Shown here: piece by piece, positions 47,265 to 55,539 of the stretch
Position numbering within the stretch: position 1 is the stretch's first letter
Layout of the letters: each line of letters begins with the position of its first letter
From: Pseudomonadales bacterium
Lineage (GTDB): Bacteria; Pseudomonadota; Gammaproteobacteria; Pseudomonadales; Azotimanducaceae
Length of the DNA stretch: 64,000 nt
Assembly (NCBI GenBank): GCA_028285415.1
Contig: JANQPF010000003.1
Span: forward strand, 358,775-422,774
Direction of reading: 5' to 3'
Notes under the pieces: generated by a model
The model's input: the letters and a program-made list of their open reading frames with translations, nothing else
What the model was told of the DNA's origin: nothing
Database searches by the model: none
Made by a program: the position numbers and the translations under genes

Positions 47265-47729
47265 CTAGGGACTGGTTTTTCGTCGTTGATACCAGGCTAC
47301 GTAGTCTCGGAGCCACTGTGTTTCTTTCGCATAGGATCCAACTATACGCTCGTTCGTATCTCTCAGCGCTTTCAAGCCGGGGATGTATGAAAGCAGCATC
47401 AAGAAAAGTACGGCTAATCGAGACAGGTTCGGATCTTTGTCGTCTAGTAGTGCCCGTTGCGCGTAGTTGTAGGCGTCTTCATAGTTTTCTAGTTTTGCGG
47501 AACAGCGAGCAGCGAGTGTTAGTACGTAAAAAATGTCGGGTTTTATAGACAAACAAAATTTGGCGTGCCTCAGAGCTAACTCTTCCTTGCCGGTCGATTC
47601 GTACGCCTGGGCCATTTCGAAATGGCTCATCAGATCATCTGGATCTGATTCCAATTTGCGTTTTGCTGCCTGTATTACCTGATCGTAGTTGCCTTGTTTT
47701 AACGCTTTGATCTGGGAACCCCATCTCAT
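47265..47729 (-). CDS. TPR-repeat protein
   Basis: 154 residues from the ATG at 47729. Tetratricopeptide pattern: A-L-K-Q-G-N-Y-D-Q-V-I-Q-A-A-K-R-K-L, then H-F-E-M-A-Q-A-Y-E-S-T-G-K-E-E-L-A-L-R-H-A and C-S-A-K-L-E-N-Y-E-D-A-Y-N-Y-A-Q-R. A hydrophobic stretch near residues 110-118 may be a membrane segment. A protein-interaction scaffold; partner unknown. Confidence 0.7.
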   Translation of the reverse strand: MRWGSQIKALKQGNYDQVIQAAKRKLESDPDDLMSHFEMAQAYESTGKEELALRHAKFCLSIKPDIFYVLTLAARCSAKLENYEDAYNYAQRALLDDKDPNLSRLAVLFLMLLSYIPGLKALRDTNERIVGSYAKETQWLRDYVAWYQRRKTSP

Positions 47730-47732
47730 GGC

Positions 47733-47866
47733 GCCTAACACCGCGTTGAGTTGCGGGCGTTAAGAGCAGCACGAGTTTGCACCGACCGAAGGGAGGCGAA
47801 TGCAAGACGTAGTACCCGCCTTCGTCGGGGGACGGTTAGCACGTCAGCTCCAACGGATTGTTAGGT
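47733..47866. repeat. attC site, long type (134 bp)
   Basis: gcctaac ... gttaggt, hairpin ccgccttcgtcggg. Confidence 0.85.
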
Positions 47867-47936
47867 GTTTGTCCAATCATTTTCGGGTCGTTTATCGGCT
47901 AACTGCGTTACCCCAAAAATTCTTCGTTTCAAGCCC

Positions 47937-48761
47937 CTAGGTTAGCAAGCTTCCAAAAAGATGCGCCATTACTGAGTCGATTTCTGCAGCAGACATAGTC
48001 TTTCTTACTGCCCTGAATTCAGTAATCTCGTCCTGATCGTAGAGACGCGGAAAGGCTACAAAATCCTTTGTGGTCAGCAATTGCTCTTCAATGGATTTGC
48101 GACTCTTGTTCAATGCTCTTGCAACTGCGTCTAGCATTAGCTCAAAGCAATGTTGATTGTTGAACTTTTCGCCATAGAGGGCGTAGTTTTTTTCAGAGGC
48201 ACGCCTGACTTGATCAAGTCGATCCCGCATCTCATTACCTGGGTAGAATCCGAAGCTCGAATATTCGTAGTACTTATACCTTTCGATACCTCGTGCTGAA
48301 TCGTAAACATCTGTGCGCGTTTGCATATCTGCGAGCGCGCTTTCAAATCCGTTCTTCAGGCATACCTGATAATCCCACTGACCCTGCTCAGCATCTGTCC
48401 ATATCGTGAGTGCGTAGGCAGGATCATCCTCTTGAAGTTGGCGCGCTTCTGCTAAGAATCCTGCAATCTCAGTGATCGCAATTCGTTGAATGTCTTCAAA
48501 CCCACACTCAGCCACAAACCCCTCGATCGCCTCACTTCGCAAGACTTCAAAAACGCTACTCCCGCGTAACACGTCGTCAAAGTTTTCCAATTCGGCTTCG
48601 AGCTCGTGTCGGTGTTTCTCTTCTTTGACATAAAACGTTCCGTACAACTTTCCAGTCTTATGATCGACTTGAATTTTCCTGTTGAATCCTGGGCAATAGC
48701 GTTGCGTGATATCAAGTAGCTCCATGACCCGGGCGTGGAACGTGTCAGCGTTGGACGGCAT
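47937..48761 (-). CDS. uncharacterised soluble protein
   Basis: 274 residues, one of the largest cassette genes; no membrane segments or signal. Mixed alpha/beta with C-P-G-F-N-R-K-I-Q-V-D-H, A-L-T-I-W-T-D-A-E-Q-G-Q-W-D-Y-Q-V-C-L-K-N-G-F, Y-K-Y-Y-E-Y-S-S-F-G-F-Y-P-G-N and a helical C-terminal domain. No family recognised. About 100 bases lie between its start and the upstream attC. Confidence 0.6.
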   Translation of the reverse strand: MPSNADTFHARVMELLDITQRYCPGFNRKIQVDHKTGKLYGTFYVKEEKHRHELEAELENFDDVLRGSSVFEVLRSEAIEGFVAECGFEDIQRIAITEIAGFLAEARQLQEDDPAYALTIWTDAEQGQWDYQVCLKNGFESALADMQTRTDVYDSARGIERYKYYEYSSFGFYPGNEMRDRLDQVRRASEKNYALYGEKFNNQHCFELMLDAVARALNKSRKSIEEQLLTTKDFVAFPRLYDQDEITEFRAVRKTMSAAEIDSVMAHLFGSLLT

Positions 48762-48860
48762 AGTTCTCTCGTTGGAAAAACGGCATTATCTTGTCCACGT
48801 TGGGTTTTTATATCAACTGTTGACGGCGTATCAGCGAATGCCAGGTGTTGTATGTGAGAC

Positions 48861-48995
48861 GCCTAACACCGCGTTGAGCTGCGTGCGTTAAGACCGGCAC
48901 GAATTTGCGCCGACCGAAGGGAGGCGAATGCAAGACGTAGTACCCGCCTTCGGCGGGGGGACGGTTAGCACGACAGTTCGAACTGCTTGTTAGGC
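48861..48995. repeat. attC site, long type (135 bp)
   Basis: gcctaac ... gttaggc; one extra G in the hairpin. Confidence 0.85.
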
Positions 48996-49370
48996 GTCAA
49001 CTGATTGTGAGTAGTCCCAAGCAACACGAACGAGTGCTTCGACGAAGAATATGACCAGTAACCCTATCAGTAACGGTATTGCGATCAAGCCGCGGGACTT
49101 GAAAAGATAAAAGGGTAGAAATATGGGCCAGAAAAGAAAGGCGAGGAATCCCAAGTCGTAAGCGTCATACACGTGGTGCCCGAGCTTATTGTCGTTCACG
49201 AGTGCCCAGATGACAGCGCAATAGACCGCTAGTTGGTACGAGACACTGAGACGTTCAGAAGGATAGTAGTCGGTGAAGAAGTAGATCCAAGAACAGTAGG
49301 CAGTGTAAATAACGAAGAAAGCGATGCTGCCCAGAATGAGGCTATCTCTAATGCGCCGATGATATTCCAT
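48990..49370 (-). CDS. membrane protein, three to four helices
   Basis: 126 residues. Helices at about 11-33, 43-60, 72-90 and 95-113. Ends S-V-D-A-stop, from R''. No family recognised. Confidence 0.6.
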   Translation of the reverse strand: MEYHRRIRDSLILGSIAFFVIYTAYCSWIYFFTDYYPSERLSVSYQLAVYCAVIWALVNDNKLGHHVYDAYDLGFLAFLFWPIFLPFYLFKSRGLIAIPLLIGLLVIFFVEALVRVAWDYSQSVDA

Positions 49371-49374
49371 TGAC

Positions 49375-49508
49375 GCCTAACATTGCGTTGAGCTGCGTGC
49401 GTTAAGACCGGCAAGAATTTGCGCCGAGCGTAGCGAGGCAAATGCAAGACGTAGTACCCGCTTTTGGCGGGCGACGGTTAGCACGTCAGTTCCAACGGCT
49501 TGTTTGGT
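49375..49508. repeat. attC site, long type (134 bp)
   Basis: gcctaac ... gtttggt (mutated R''), arms and hairpin present. Confidence 0.8.
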
Positions 49509-49536
49509 GCCAGTACGGCAGCATTTGGTTGGCTCT

Positions 49537-49938
49537 TTATTCGCATGAATAAACTCTGCTTGCTTCTGGTTCTTGCGGCGTCCGCATCACTGCGCGATTT
49601 CCACCAAGAGATTCTACTGCGGTTTGTAAGTCGAGTAGGTGAGACTCCGAAATCTCGGCATCCTCCAGGTTTTGTTTGAACTTGATCTCGCCGAGCAGTT
49701 CGCAACCTTCCAGATTCGGGTCGGGATGCTGAGTGAAAATGATGGCGTGCGAGTTAATGACATTGAAGCTCTCGAGTCCGGTTGGATCTATCAGGCTAAC
49801 CCCAGTAGGTTCCTCGAAGACCTCTGGAAAGCACACGACGGATTGGTTCTCAAAAGTTGGGCAGGGTATGTTTTCAGAGACTACTGAGATGCCGGTCAGG
49901 ATTGAGGCGAAGAAAGCCAAGACCCGGAGGATGCTCAT
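49537..49938 (-). CDS. exported DUF4156-like protein
   Basis: 133 residues. Signal peptide to about residue 20. The mature part has P-D-P-N-L-E-G-C-E-L-L-G-E-I-K-F and then a helix with L-L-D-L-Q-T-A-V-E-S-L-G-G-N-R-A-V, a layout reminiscent of DUF4156-type lipoproteins. Not a confident match. Confidence 0.55.
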   Translation of the reverse strand: MSILRVLAFFASILTGISVVSENIPCPTFENQSVVCFPEVFEEPTGVSLIDPTGLESFNVINSHAIIFTQHPDPNLEGCELLGEIKFKQNLEDAEISESHLLDLQTAVESLGGNRAVMRTPQEPEASRVYSCE

Positions 49939-49943
49939 TTGAC

Positions 49944-50058
49944 GCCTAACACTGCGTTAACCGGCTGCCGTTGGTCGGCGCGATGTTTGCGGCGACCGAA
50001 GGGAGCCAAATGCAAACGGAGTGACGGGTAGGCGGTCGGGTTCCACGGTAAGTTAGGC
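49944..50058. repeat. attC site (115 bp), third subtype
   Basis: gcctaac, gttaaccggctgccgttggtcggcgcgatg, ggcggtcgggttccacggtaa, gttaggc. Same subtype as 52011 and, in part, 52577. Confidence 0.8.
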
Positions 50059-50106
50059 GGCAATAGAAAAGCCGCGACGCCTCGATCTTGAAAGTACGAA
50101 TGCAAC

Positions 50107-50535
50107 CTAGTCACGAAGTCTATGCCTACGTCGTGAATTAGCTAATCGGAAGCACCAAGGAACAATGAATATGTACGCAATAGTCATCACCGAGTTGCGG
50201 AGTGGATTGTCCCAAAATGTGCCGAATGCGATTGATGCCAAAGGAAAAATTGCAAACAACGCACCCGCAGCGTAAAGCAACCAAGGCGGCAATAGTCCCG
50301 CATCTTTTCTACTCGGCTGGTTCAATATCATACGATAAGAAAGAATTAGTGCGAATGTGCTAGTTGTCAGTAGGAGAGATCCGATCGTGAATCTACTAAA
50401 AGAAAGCGAATTGTCAGGTGAAAGAAAGAAGAGTATGGATGCGACGATTGAGACAAGGGCGAGTGGTAGAAGTAGCAGCCCGAGTGGAATCGTAATCCAC
50501 TTAGTTAACCTGGGTTCCTGATCGACGTCACTCAT
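50107..50535 (-). CDS. membrane protein, four helices
   Basis: 142 residues from the ATG at 50535, right after R'. Helices at about 14-38, 47-68, 84-102 and 112-130; C-terminal Arg-rich tail (N-S-R-R-R-H-R-L-R-D). No family recognised. Confidence 0.6.
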   Translation of the reverse strand: MSDVDQEPRLTKWITIPLGLLLLPLALVSIVASILFFLSPDNSLSFSRFTIGSLLLTTSTFALILSYRMILNQPSRKDAGLLPPWLLYAAGALFAIFPLASIAFGTFWDNPLRNSVMTIAYIFIVPWCFRLANSRRRHRLRD

Positions 50536-50538
50536 GAC

Positions 50539-50589
50539 GCCTAACACAGTGTTGAGCGGTCAAGAGTCCGCTCCAAATACGAGTTAGGC
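50539..50589. repeat. short attC (51 bp)
   Basis: gcctaac, gttgagcggt, gtccgctccaaata, gttaggc. Confidence 0.65.
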
Positions 50590-50634
50590 GGCGCTCGCTA
50601 ATCGCCACCACCATCTCCACCAATTCCCCCATCG

Positions 50635-50907
50635 CTACCGGTCACCACGGAATAGCCTAATCAACTTTTGTTCGAGAACGTACTCAAGTTTCGTTGGTTT
50701 TACATGAGACTTGGAAATGTCTTCTCTATGCGTGATGTAGAGAGCATAAAGAGTAGCTACTAAGGGGAAGATGAAGCAAAGAAGTGAAAGGATCCACTTC
50801 TGATACTTGGAGATACTTTCTGCTGTTACTAGCCGGTAGGAAGCCCAACTAGCAATGATCAGATGAGTTGCAAGTAGGAGACTTAATACTAACGTCGCCG
50901 AACTCAC
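50635..50907 (-). CDS. small membrane protein, two helices
   Basis: 90 residues from the GTG at 50907 (S-S-A-T-L-V-L-S). Two helices (about 4-22 and 37-57), then a basic tail (K-L-E-Y-V-L-E-Q-K-L-I-R-L-F-R-G). A longer frame starting in attC is read-through. Confidence 0.55.
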   Translation of the reverse strand: MSSATLVLSLLLATHLIIASWASYRLVTAESISKYQKWILSLLCFIFPLVATLYALYITHREDISKSHVKPTKLEYVLEQKLIRLFRGDR

Positions 50908-50924
50908 GATAATCCTTACTCGGC

Positions 50925-51040
50925 GCCTAACACTGCGTAGAGCTGCGTGCGTTAAGACCGGCACGAGTTTGCGGTGAGCGGAGCGAGCTAAATGCAAACG
51001 GAGTGACGGTTAGCACGTCAGCTCCAACTGCTCGTTAGGC
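50925..51040. repeat. attC site, mid type (116 bp)
   Basis: gcctaac ... gttaggc with arms but without the 18-base apical hairpin. Confidence 0.85.
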
Positions 51041-51577
51041 GTCGCGTGTTTTTGCGAATACGTATACATCGCGAATAGGAGCTCCAGGTAAATTTGGACG
51101 CACTTCCCATGCTCGAAGGATACCTTCTTTGGATAGTCCAGACTTCGTTAATACGTTTGCTGACGCTGTGTTTTCGATGTCGCAAACGGCCCAGATCCTA
51201 AACACCGCAGGATTTGAACTAAGCCAATTGACGATCACCTTTGCGGCTTCGGTGGCGTATCCATGGCTCCAGTGTTTCCGTGCGAGCGTATAGCCGAAAG
51301 ATACTTTGTGTGAGATACGGCTACACGAGACAACACCTACTAGTTCTTCAGAGGTCGGTAGTGTGATTGCCCAGGAGTATTGATCCCCAGCGTCCCATTC
51401 TTGAGACGTTCTTTGGATGAATTCGAGTGACTCTGATCGGTCTTGATGCATGGGCCAGTCCATGAGCCGAGTGACCTCTGGATCGGATGCGTATTCGAAT
51501 ACTGAGTCTGTGTCTTCAATCTTTAGTCTGCGTAAGTCGAGACGTTCGGATTGGAATTCCATCGGGGGCGCGATCAT
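51035..51577 (-). CDS. RimJ/RimL-type GNAT acetyltransferase
   Basis: 180 residues from the ATG at 51577. R-L-D-L-R-R-L-K-I-E-D-T-D, Q-Y-S-W-A-I-T-L-P, V-S-F-G-Y-T-L-A-R-K-H-W-S-H-G-Y-A-T-E-A and N-T-A-S-A-N-V-L-T-K-S-G-L are the RimJ/RimL features (G-Y-x-L-x-x-x-x-W-x-x-G-Y-A-T-E). Upstream codons lie in attC. Ends T-R-D-A-stop from R''. Acceptor unknown. Confidence 0.85.
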   Translation of the reverse strand: MIAPPMEFQSERLDLRRLKIEDTDSVFEYASDPEVTRLMDWPMHQDRSESLEFIQRTSQEWDAGDQYSWAITLPTSEELVGVVSCSRISHKVSFGYTLARKHWSHGYATEAAKVIVNWLSSNPAVFRIWAVCDIENTASANVLTKSGLSKEGILRAWEVRPNLPGAPIRDVYVFAKTRDA

Positions 51578-51585
51578 GCAGTGAC

Positions 51586-51710
51586 GCCTAACACCGCGTT
51601 GAGCTGCGCGCGCTAAGACCGGCGCGAGTTTGCAGGGAGCGAAATGCAAGACGTAGTACCCGCCTTCGGCGGGTGACGGTTAGCACGTCAGCTCCAACTG
51701 CTTGTTAGGC
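51586..51710. repeat. attC site (125 bp)
   Basis: gcctaac ... gttaggc; middle slightly shortened, hairpin present. Confidence 0.85.
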
Positions 51711-51759
51711 GTCAGATGTGAATGACTGTGTCTTGCCTCGCCACTCTGATAGAAGCTCA

Positions 51760-51969
51760 TTATTCTCCGAAACCCTCTAACCAGCCAGGCTGATCTATTT
51801 CATACACGTCGATCTCAAAGCCCTCCGGATAGTCACAAAAGCCTGGTTCGTTCTTTGTCTGGTACATCGCCTGTTCTGCCGCTTCTCGCGTTGAGAATAC
51901 ACCGATGAGTTTGATGTCCTCATGATCTTCGTGTTCACGTGTGTGATGGAGGAGAAACACAGTTTTCAT
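51760..51969 (-). CDS. small conserved cassette protein (DUF7336-like)
   Basis: 69 residues. V-F-L-L-H-H-T-R-E-H-E-D-H-E-D-I-K-L-I-G-V-F-S-T-R-E-A-A-E-Q-A is a recognisable small family of unknown function, with a ferredoxin-like alpha/beta arrangement and a C-terminal Trp-Leu-Glu-Gly-Phe. Found mainly in mobile regions as I recall. Confidence 0.65.
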   Translation of the reverse strand: MKTVFLLHHTREHEDHEDIKLIGVFSTREAAEQAMYQTKNEPGFCDYPEGFEIDVYEIDQPGWLEGFGE

Positions 51970-52010
51970 ATGTATTCGATAGCCAAGAACACTGAGTGGC
52001 GTTGAGTGAC

Positions 52011-52125
52011 GCCTAACACTGCGCTAACCGGCTGCCGTTGGTCGGCGCGATGTTTGCGGCGACCGAAGGGCGCCAAATGCAAAGGGAGTGATGGGTAGGC
52101 GGTCGGGTTCAACGGTAAGTTAGGC
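52011..52125. repeat. attC site (115 bp), third subtype
   Basis: gcctaac, gctaaccggctgccgttggtcggcg, ggtcgggttcaacggtaa, gttaggc; near identical to 49944. Confidence 0.8.
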
Positions 52126-52152
52126 GGCAACCGATAGCCATGTCCCCGGCGT

Positions 52153-52545
52153 CTATCGACCACGAGCCAATCTCCAATGGAAGAAGAAAATGCTGGCGCT
52201 CACGATAAGGACGATAGTTGATAAGATAAGGCTCTGGATCGCAGAGTTTATGAAGTAAGTGTGGTTCGGTTTAGGAATCTGAATTGATGCTAAATCTGTA
52301 GCAATTGTTCCATCTAAGACGCTTTCGCCATCTGAGTTAGCTCTAGCTGCCAGCTGGTCGGCAAGCATTTTCTGTTGCTGTGCTGCCTGTTCGAGTTGCA
52401 TCTGAAAGCTCGTGTTTGTCGCCTCAGGAAAGCTGATCTGCAATATGTCGTACAGTCCGATGACTAGGGCGACTGCGCCTACGAAAAGCGATGAGAAACA
52501 GACAACTAGTGAATAAGTTCTGATCGGGTTTCTAGTCGAGTCCAT
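52153..52545 (-). CDS. membrane protein with helical periplasmic segment
   Basis: 130 residues: helices at about 10-32 and 101-123, and between them a Gln/Leu-rich segment (F-Q-M-Q-L-E-Q-A-A-Q-Q-Q-K-M-L-A-D-Q-L) likely to form a coiled coil. No family recognised. Confidence 0.6.
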   Translation of the reverse strand: MDSTRNPIRTYSLVVCFSSLFVGAVALVIGLYDILQISFPEATNTSFQMQLEQAAQQQKMLADQLAARANSDGESVLDGTIATDLASIQIPKPNHTYFINSAIQSLILSTIVLIVSASIFFFHWRLARGR

Positions 52546-52576
52546 GACCTATCACTCCTGATAACGTTTTCTTGCC

Positions 52577-52674
52577 GCCTAACACCGCGTTAACCCGCAG
52601 CCGTTAAGCCCGGCGCTGCGTTTGCGGTGAGCCGAATTGACGGGCAGGTTGTCGGGTTCAACGGGTCGTTAGGC
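52577..52674. repeat. attC site (98 bp), variant of third subtype
   Basis: gcctaac, gttaacccgcagccgttaagcccggcg, ggttgtcgggttcaac, gttaggc. Confidence 0.75.
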
Positions 52675-52983
52675 GTCTTTTTTCGGTGCATCGCCGTGGC
52701 CCGCGTCGATTTGTGCTTGAGTTTTTCTACCACGTTCTTTCTTTCTACAGGTTCGGCAACGACTAGCGGACGTGAAAAAGTAGCCTCCTGCTTCTTCATA
52801 CCACCACTTTTGTTGTTTGGCTGTCCAGACTTGATAGACGCCACAGTCAACGCAATGGAATTCTTGGTCGTAGTAGTACTCGGGGGGAAGGTCATATGTG
52901 TTGCCCATGTTGAGTTTGTCTGGATCAACGGGAAGCCGTCGATCCTTTCGGTCTTTGGATCTAATAATCCTGGAGGGACTCAT
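52669..52983 (-). CDS. zinc-ribbon protein (zf-trcl-like)
   Basis: 104 residues. H-C44-V-D-C47-G and R-C76-R-T-C79-R are the two zinc knuckles, with the intervening V-W-T-A-K-Q-Q-K-W-W-Y-E-E-A-G-G pattern of the probable zinc-ribbon family. Basic and Lys-rich C-terminus; could bind nucleic acid. Ends K-K-D-A-stop, last residues from R''. Confidence 0.75.
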   Translation of the reverse strand: MSPSRIIRSKDRKDRRLPVDPDKLNMGNTYDLPPEYYYDQEFHCVDCGVYQVWTAKQQKWWYEEAGGYFFTSASRCRTCRKKERGRKTQAQIDAGHGDAPKKDA

Positions 52984-52989
52984 TCAGAT

Positions 52990-53106
52990 GCCTAACACTG
53001 TGTTGAGCTGCGGTAGTGCATGAGCCGGCGTACTTCGCCGCGACCATGGGGAGCGAAATGCAAACGGAGTGGCGAATAGGCCGTCAGCTCCAACTGCTGG
53101 TTAGGC
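52990..53106. repeat. attC site, mid type (117 bp)
   Basis: gcctaac, gttgagctgcggtagtgc, cagctccaactgctg, gttaggc. Confidence 0.85.
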
Positions 53107-53502
53107 GTCATCTGAATCTCCCTGCTCGCAATCCTCGATTGTGGCCTGAGATTCCGTGCCTGTTCCTTCCGCCACCACAATCTCGCTGTTCAGTGATATC
53201 AGGACTGTGGTTGTGGTGAATGTGGTCTGGGTTTTGCACCTACCCCCTTCAGTGGACGAGGTTTTGGACTCCTCAATGCCTAGTACTACCGACGCGGTGC
53301 AGTTGTTCGCTTCGAATGGGGGTGAGCAGAACAGCATGATTCTCCTCGTTTCGGAACTGCGGAACTTTGTATTTCTTTCAGCTAAGGCAGATTTAGCTTG
53401 AGCGATTAGTTCATGCGGTTCGAGCACGATCCTTTCTTCTGCGTGCGCCCATGAACTCGCGATGATCCAAACGCACCCCAACGCCAAAACGTACTTGGTC
53501 AT
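53101..53502 (-). CDS. exported protein
   Basis: 133 residues from the ATG at 53502, following R'. Signal peptide to about 21 (W-A-H-A). Mature part has two or three Cys (F-C-S-P-P-F-E-A-N-N-C) and a Thr-rich strand (T-T-F-T-T-T-T-V-L-I-S-L). Ends S-D-D-A-stop from R''. No family recognised. Confidence 0.6.
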   Translation of the reverse strand: MTKYVLALGCVWIIASSWAHAEERIVLEPHELIAQAKSALAERNTKFRSSETRRIMLFCSPPFEANNCTASVVLGIEESKTSSTEGGRCKTQTTFTTTTVLISLNSEIVVAEGTGTESQATIEDCEQGDSDDA

Positions 53503-53505
53503 GAC

Positions 53506-53639
53506 GCCTAACACCGAGTTGAGCTGCATGCGTAAATACCGGCGCGAGTTCGCGGTGAGCGAAGCGAGCCAAATGCAAGACGTAGAACCCGCCTTTGGCG
53601 GGCGACGGTCAGCACGTCAGCTCCAATGGGTCGTTAAGC
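53506..53639. repeat. attC site, long type (134 bp)
   Basis: gcctaac ... gttaagc, hairpin cccgcctttggcggg. Confidence 0.85.
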
Positions 53640-53649
53640 GTCGAGAGGA

Positions 53650-53952
53650 TCATTTCAATCTGGTTCCTCGCCAGGTGTCATCCATTCTCTTGTCGATAGG
53701 CAGCACAACTATCAAACCTGTTACCCCCCAAAGCAGCAAAATGAGTGGGAACCCAAGATTCAAGAACGCGGCGATGAATAACGCAACGAATCCGGACAGC
53801 AACCACAAAGCCAGAAGAGCAGCGTAGTACTTAAAAGAGTGCTCTAAGTAAAAGTCTACTGAGCATTTCTCGCATTTGTGTTTTCCGAATGGAGAAGCCC
53901 AGTAACGTCTCCAGGTGAGTTCGTTTTCGGCACCACAAGTTGGACAGATCAT
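53650..53952 (-). CDS. zinc-ribbon membrane protein
   Basis: 100 residues. N-terminal C-P-T-C-G (3-7) and C-E-K-C (27-30) form a zinc ribbon, followed by two membrane helices (about 43-64 and 66-85). Such proteins may link cytoplasmic zinc domains to the membrane. Shares a cassette with the 53998 lipoprotein because no attC lies between. Confidence 0.65.
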   Translation of the reverse strand: MICPTCGAENELTWRRYWASPFGKHKCEKCSVDFYLEHSFKYYAALLALWLLSGFVALFIAAFLNLGFPLILLLWGVTGLIVVLPIDKRMDDTWRGTRLK

Positions 53953-53997
53953 GATTAGTCAGATTCTGAATCGCTGGACTGTTGCACTTCGTCGAAT

Positions 53998-54327
53998 CTA
54001 GGTTCCTTTTGGTCGGCGAATCTCACCGTTGACCTTGATCGTTGGGTATTCATAGAAATCAACGATATCTCCTTTATTCAAGGCGCCATAGTCCTTCCCA
54101 TTTACGGTTAGGGTCTTGCCATTGGTTTCGGCGCTGAAACGTTCGCTTTGATATGTGATCCCAGGTGTTCCAGTAGTTGCATCGGAAGTCTCCATCGGGA
54201 TCTCAAAGACGATACCTGCTCCGCTGAATCTATTCTTATCGGTAACGGTGACACCAGCTTGAAAGTCACAACCTGCGAGGAACAAGCACAAGGTTAGAAA
54301 TTGAATTTTGAATCCTGAAGGGTGCAT
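53998..54327 (-). CDS. small lipoprotein
   Basis: 109 residues from the ATG at 54327. Lipobox L-F-L-A-G-C near 18. Mature beta-rich domain ending V-D-F-Y-E-Y-P-T-I-K-V-N-G-E-I. The 45 bases to the next gene (53953-53997) contain no attC, so both genes form one cassette. Confidence 0.6.
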   Translation of the reverse strand: MHPSGFKIQFLTLCLFLAGCDFQAGVTVTDKNRFSGAGIVFEIPMETSDATTGTPGITYQSERFSAETNGKTLTVNGKDYGALNKGDIVDFYEYPTIKVNGEIRRPKGT

Positions 54328-54335
54328 ATCTAGAC

Positions 54336-54469
54336 GCCTAACACTGCGTTGAGTTGCGTGCGTTAAGACCGGCACGAGTTTGCGTTGAGCGGAGCGAGCC
54401 AAATGCAAGACGTAGTACCCGCCTTTGGCGGGCGACGGTTAGCACGTCCGCTCCAACGGGTCGTCAGGC
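54336..54469. repeat. attC site, long type (134 bp)
   Basis: gcctaac ... gtcaggc, hairpin present. Confidence 0.85.
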
Positions 54470-54562
54470 GTCTCTTGCAATGCGGACGTGAATGCCACCG
54501 ATTGTGGATGAGAAATCCAGTTCAGAGGTCCATGAGCCCGGTAAAAGGGTAACGACAAGCTC

Positions 54563-54865
54563 TTACTCGGTTTTGCTAACGTACATAACGCCATTGTTAA
54601 TTTTCAACGTTAAGTTGTACTCGCGAGCGATATTTTCTGCTGCGATTAGCCAGTACGTACAGTCGAAATTAACAGGGCCAGATTGAACAATCTCTGGGTC
54701 AATTTGAAGCCTTAGCCCAGCAAAATCGGCGATTAGTTCGAAAAAAGATCTCACTTTTAGTTCATCAAACGTGAATCTGACTTCCTCGCCCGCACAGTTC
54801 GCCAGAGCCGTATGCGATAGCCCTAGTACGAGAACGCTAGCGAAAACTGCAAGGTATTTTTTCAT
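54563..54865 (-). CDS. periplasmic STN-domain protein
   Basis: 100 residues from the ATG at 54865. Signal peptide to residue 23 (A-L-A-N-C). The remaining part follows the short secretin/TonB N-terminal (STN) fold: V-R-F-T-F-D-E-L-K-V-R-S-F-F-E-L-I-A-D-F-A-G-L, P-V-N-F-D-C-T-Y-W, and I-N-N-G-V-M-Y-V-S-K at the end. STN domains normally sit at the N-terminus of secretins or FecA-type receptors; a free one in a cassette is unusual. Confidence 0.7.
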   Translation of the reverse strand: MKKYLAVFASVLVLGLSHTALANCAGEEVRFTFDELKVRSFFELIADFAGLRLQIDPEIVQSGPVNFDCTYWLIAAENIAREYNLTLKINNGVMYVSKTE

Positions 54866-54907
54866 TCGGTTCCTGTGGTGTGGTTTCTTGGTAGATCTTT
54901 TAGAGTC

Positions 54908-55023
54908 GCCTAACAATACGTTGAGCTGCCTGCGTTAAGACCGGCACGAGTTTGCGGTGAGCAGAGCGAGCCAAATGCAAACGAAATGACGGTTAGCACG
55001 TCAGCTCCAACTGCTTGTTAGGC
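54908..55023. repeat. attC site, mid type (116 bp)
   Basis: gcctaac ... gttaggc without the apical hairpin. Confidence 0.85.
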
Positions 55024-55024
55024 G

Positions 55025-55387
55025 TCAATCTAGGGTCTCCTTTGAGGCCGTTGATCCATTTGCTTTTCGCTCTTCGATTCTTTCAAGAACCTGCTTAATC
55101 GCTTTGCGGATGTTGGCTTGAGCTTCTTCGCAGCGTACTTTGTCGATTAGCGAATCGAAAGCGAATTCACAATCGCGCAAGCTGTCCTCCACAAGCCGCA
55201 GGTTTGCAGCTGTCGCCTCTACGCTTCCATGGTCCATTTGGATTTTTGAGTGATCTGCCGCAGTTAAAGATATGGTGGGGATTGATGCTAGGAGTACCAG
55301 CGTTAGCCAGAGAATCTTACTTGGAGAAACCAGACAGTCTTTGACTCTCCCGAAGGGTGGTATCTGTGAGCACTGGAGATCTTTCAT
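55025..55387 (-). CDS. exported helical protein
   Basis: 120 residues. An N-terminal segment with a hydrophobic helix (28-45) and cleavage near T-A-A, then an acidic-basic helical domain (L-R-D-C-E-F-A-F-D-S-L-I-D-K-V-R-C-E-E-A-Q). Two Cys. No family recognised. Confidence 0.5.
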   Translation of the reverse strand: MKDLQCSQIPPFGRVKDCLVSPSKILWLTLVLLASIPTISLTAADHSKIQMDHGSVEATAANLRLVEDSLRDCEFAFDSLIDKVRCEEAQANIRKAIKQVLERIEERKANGSTASKETLD

Positions 55388-55391
55388 TGAC

Positions 55392-55507
55392 GCCTAACAC
55401 CGCGTTGAGCTGCGTGCGCTAAGACCGGCACGAGATTGCCACAAGGGTAGCGAGTGAAATGCAAACGTAGTGACGGTTAGCACGTCAGCTCCAACTGCTG
55501 GTCATGC
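55392..55507. repeat. attC site, mid type (116 bp)
   Basis: gcctaac ... gtcatgc; no apical hairpin. Confidence 0.8.
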
Positions 55508-55539
55508 GTCAGCTGTAGCATATCGATCGGCCTCTTCCG

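Noticed and set aside
50635..50997. Longer starts beginning M-H-L-A-R within attC for many cassette genes
   Set aside because: These residues are the translated attC itself and recur before unrelated genes, so starts after the R' core were chosen instead.
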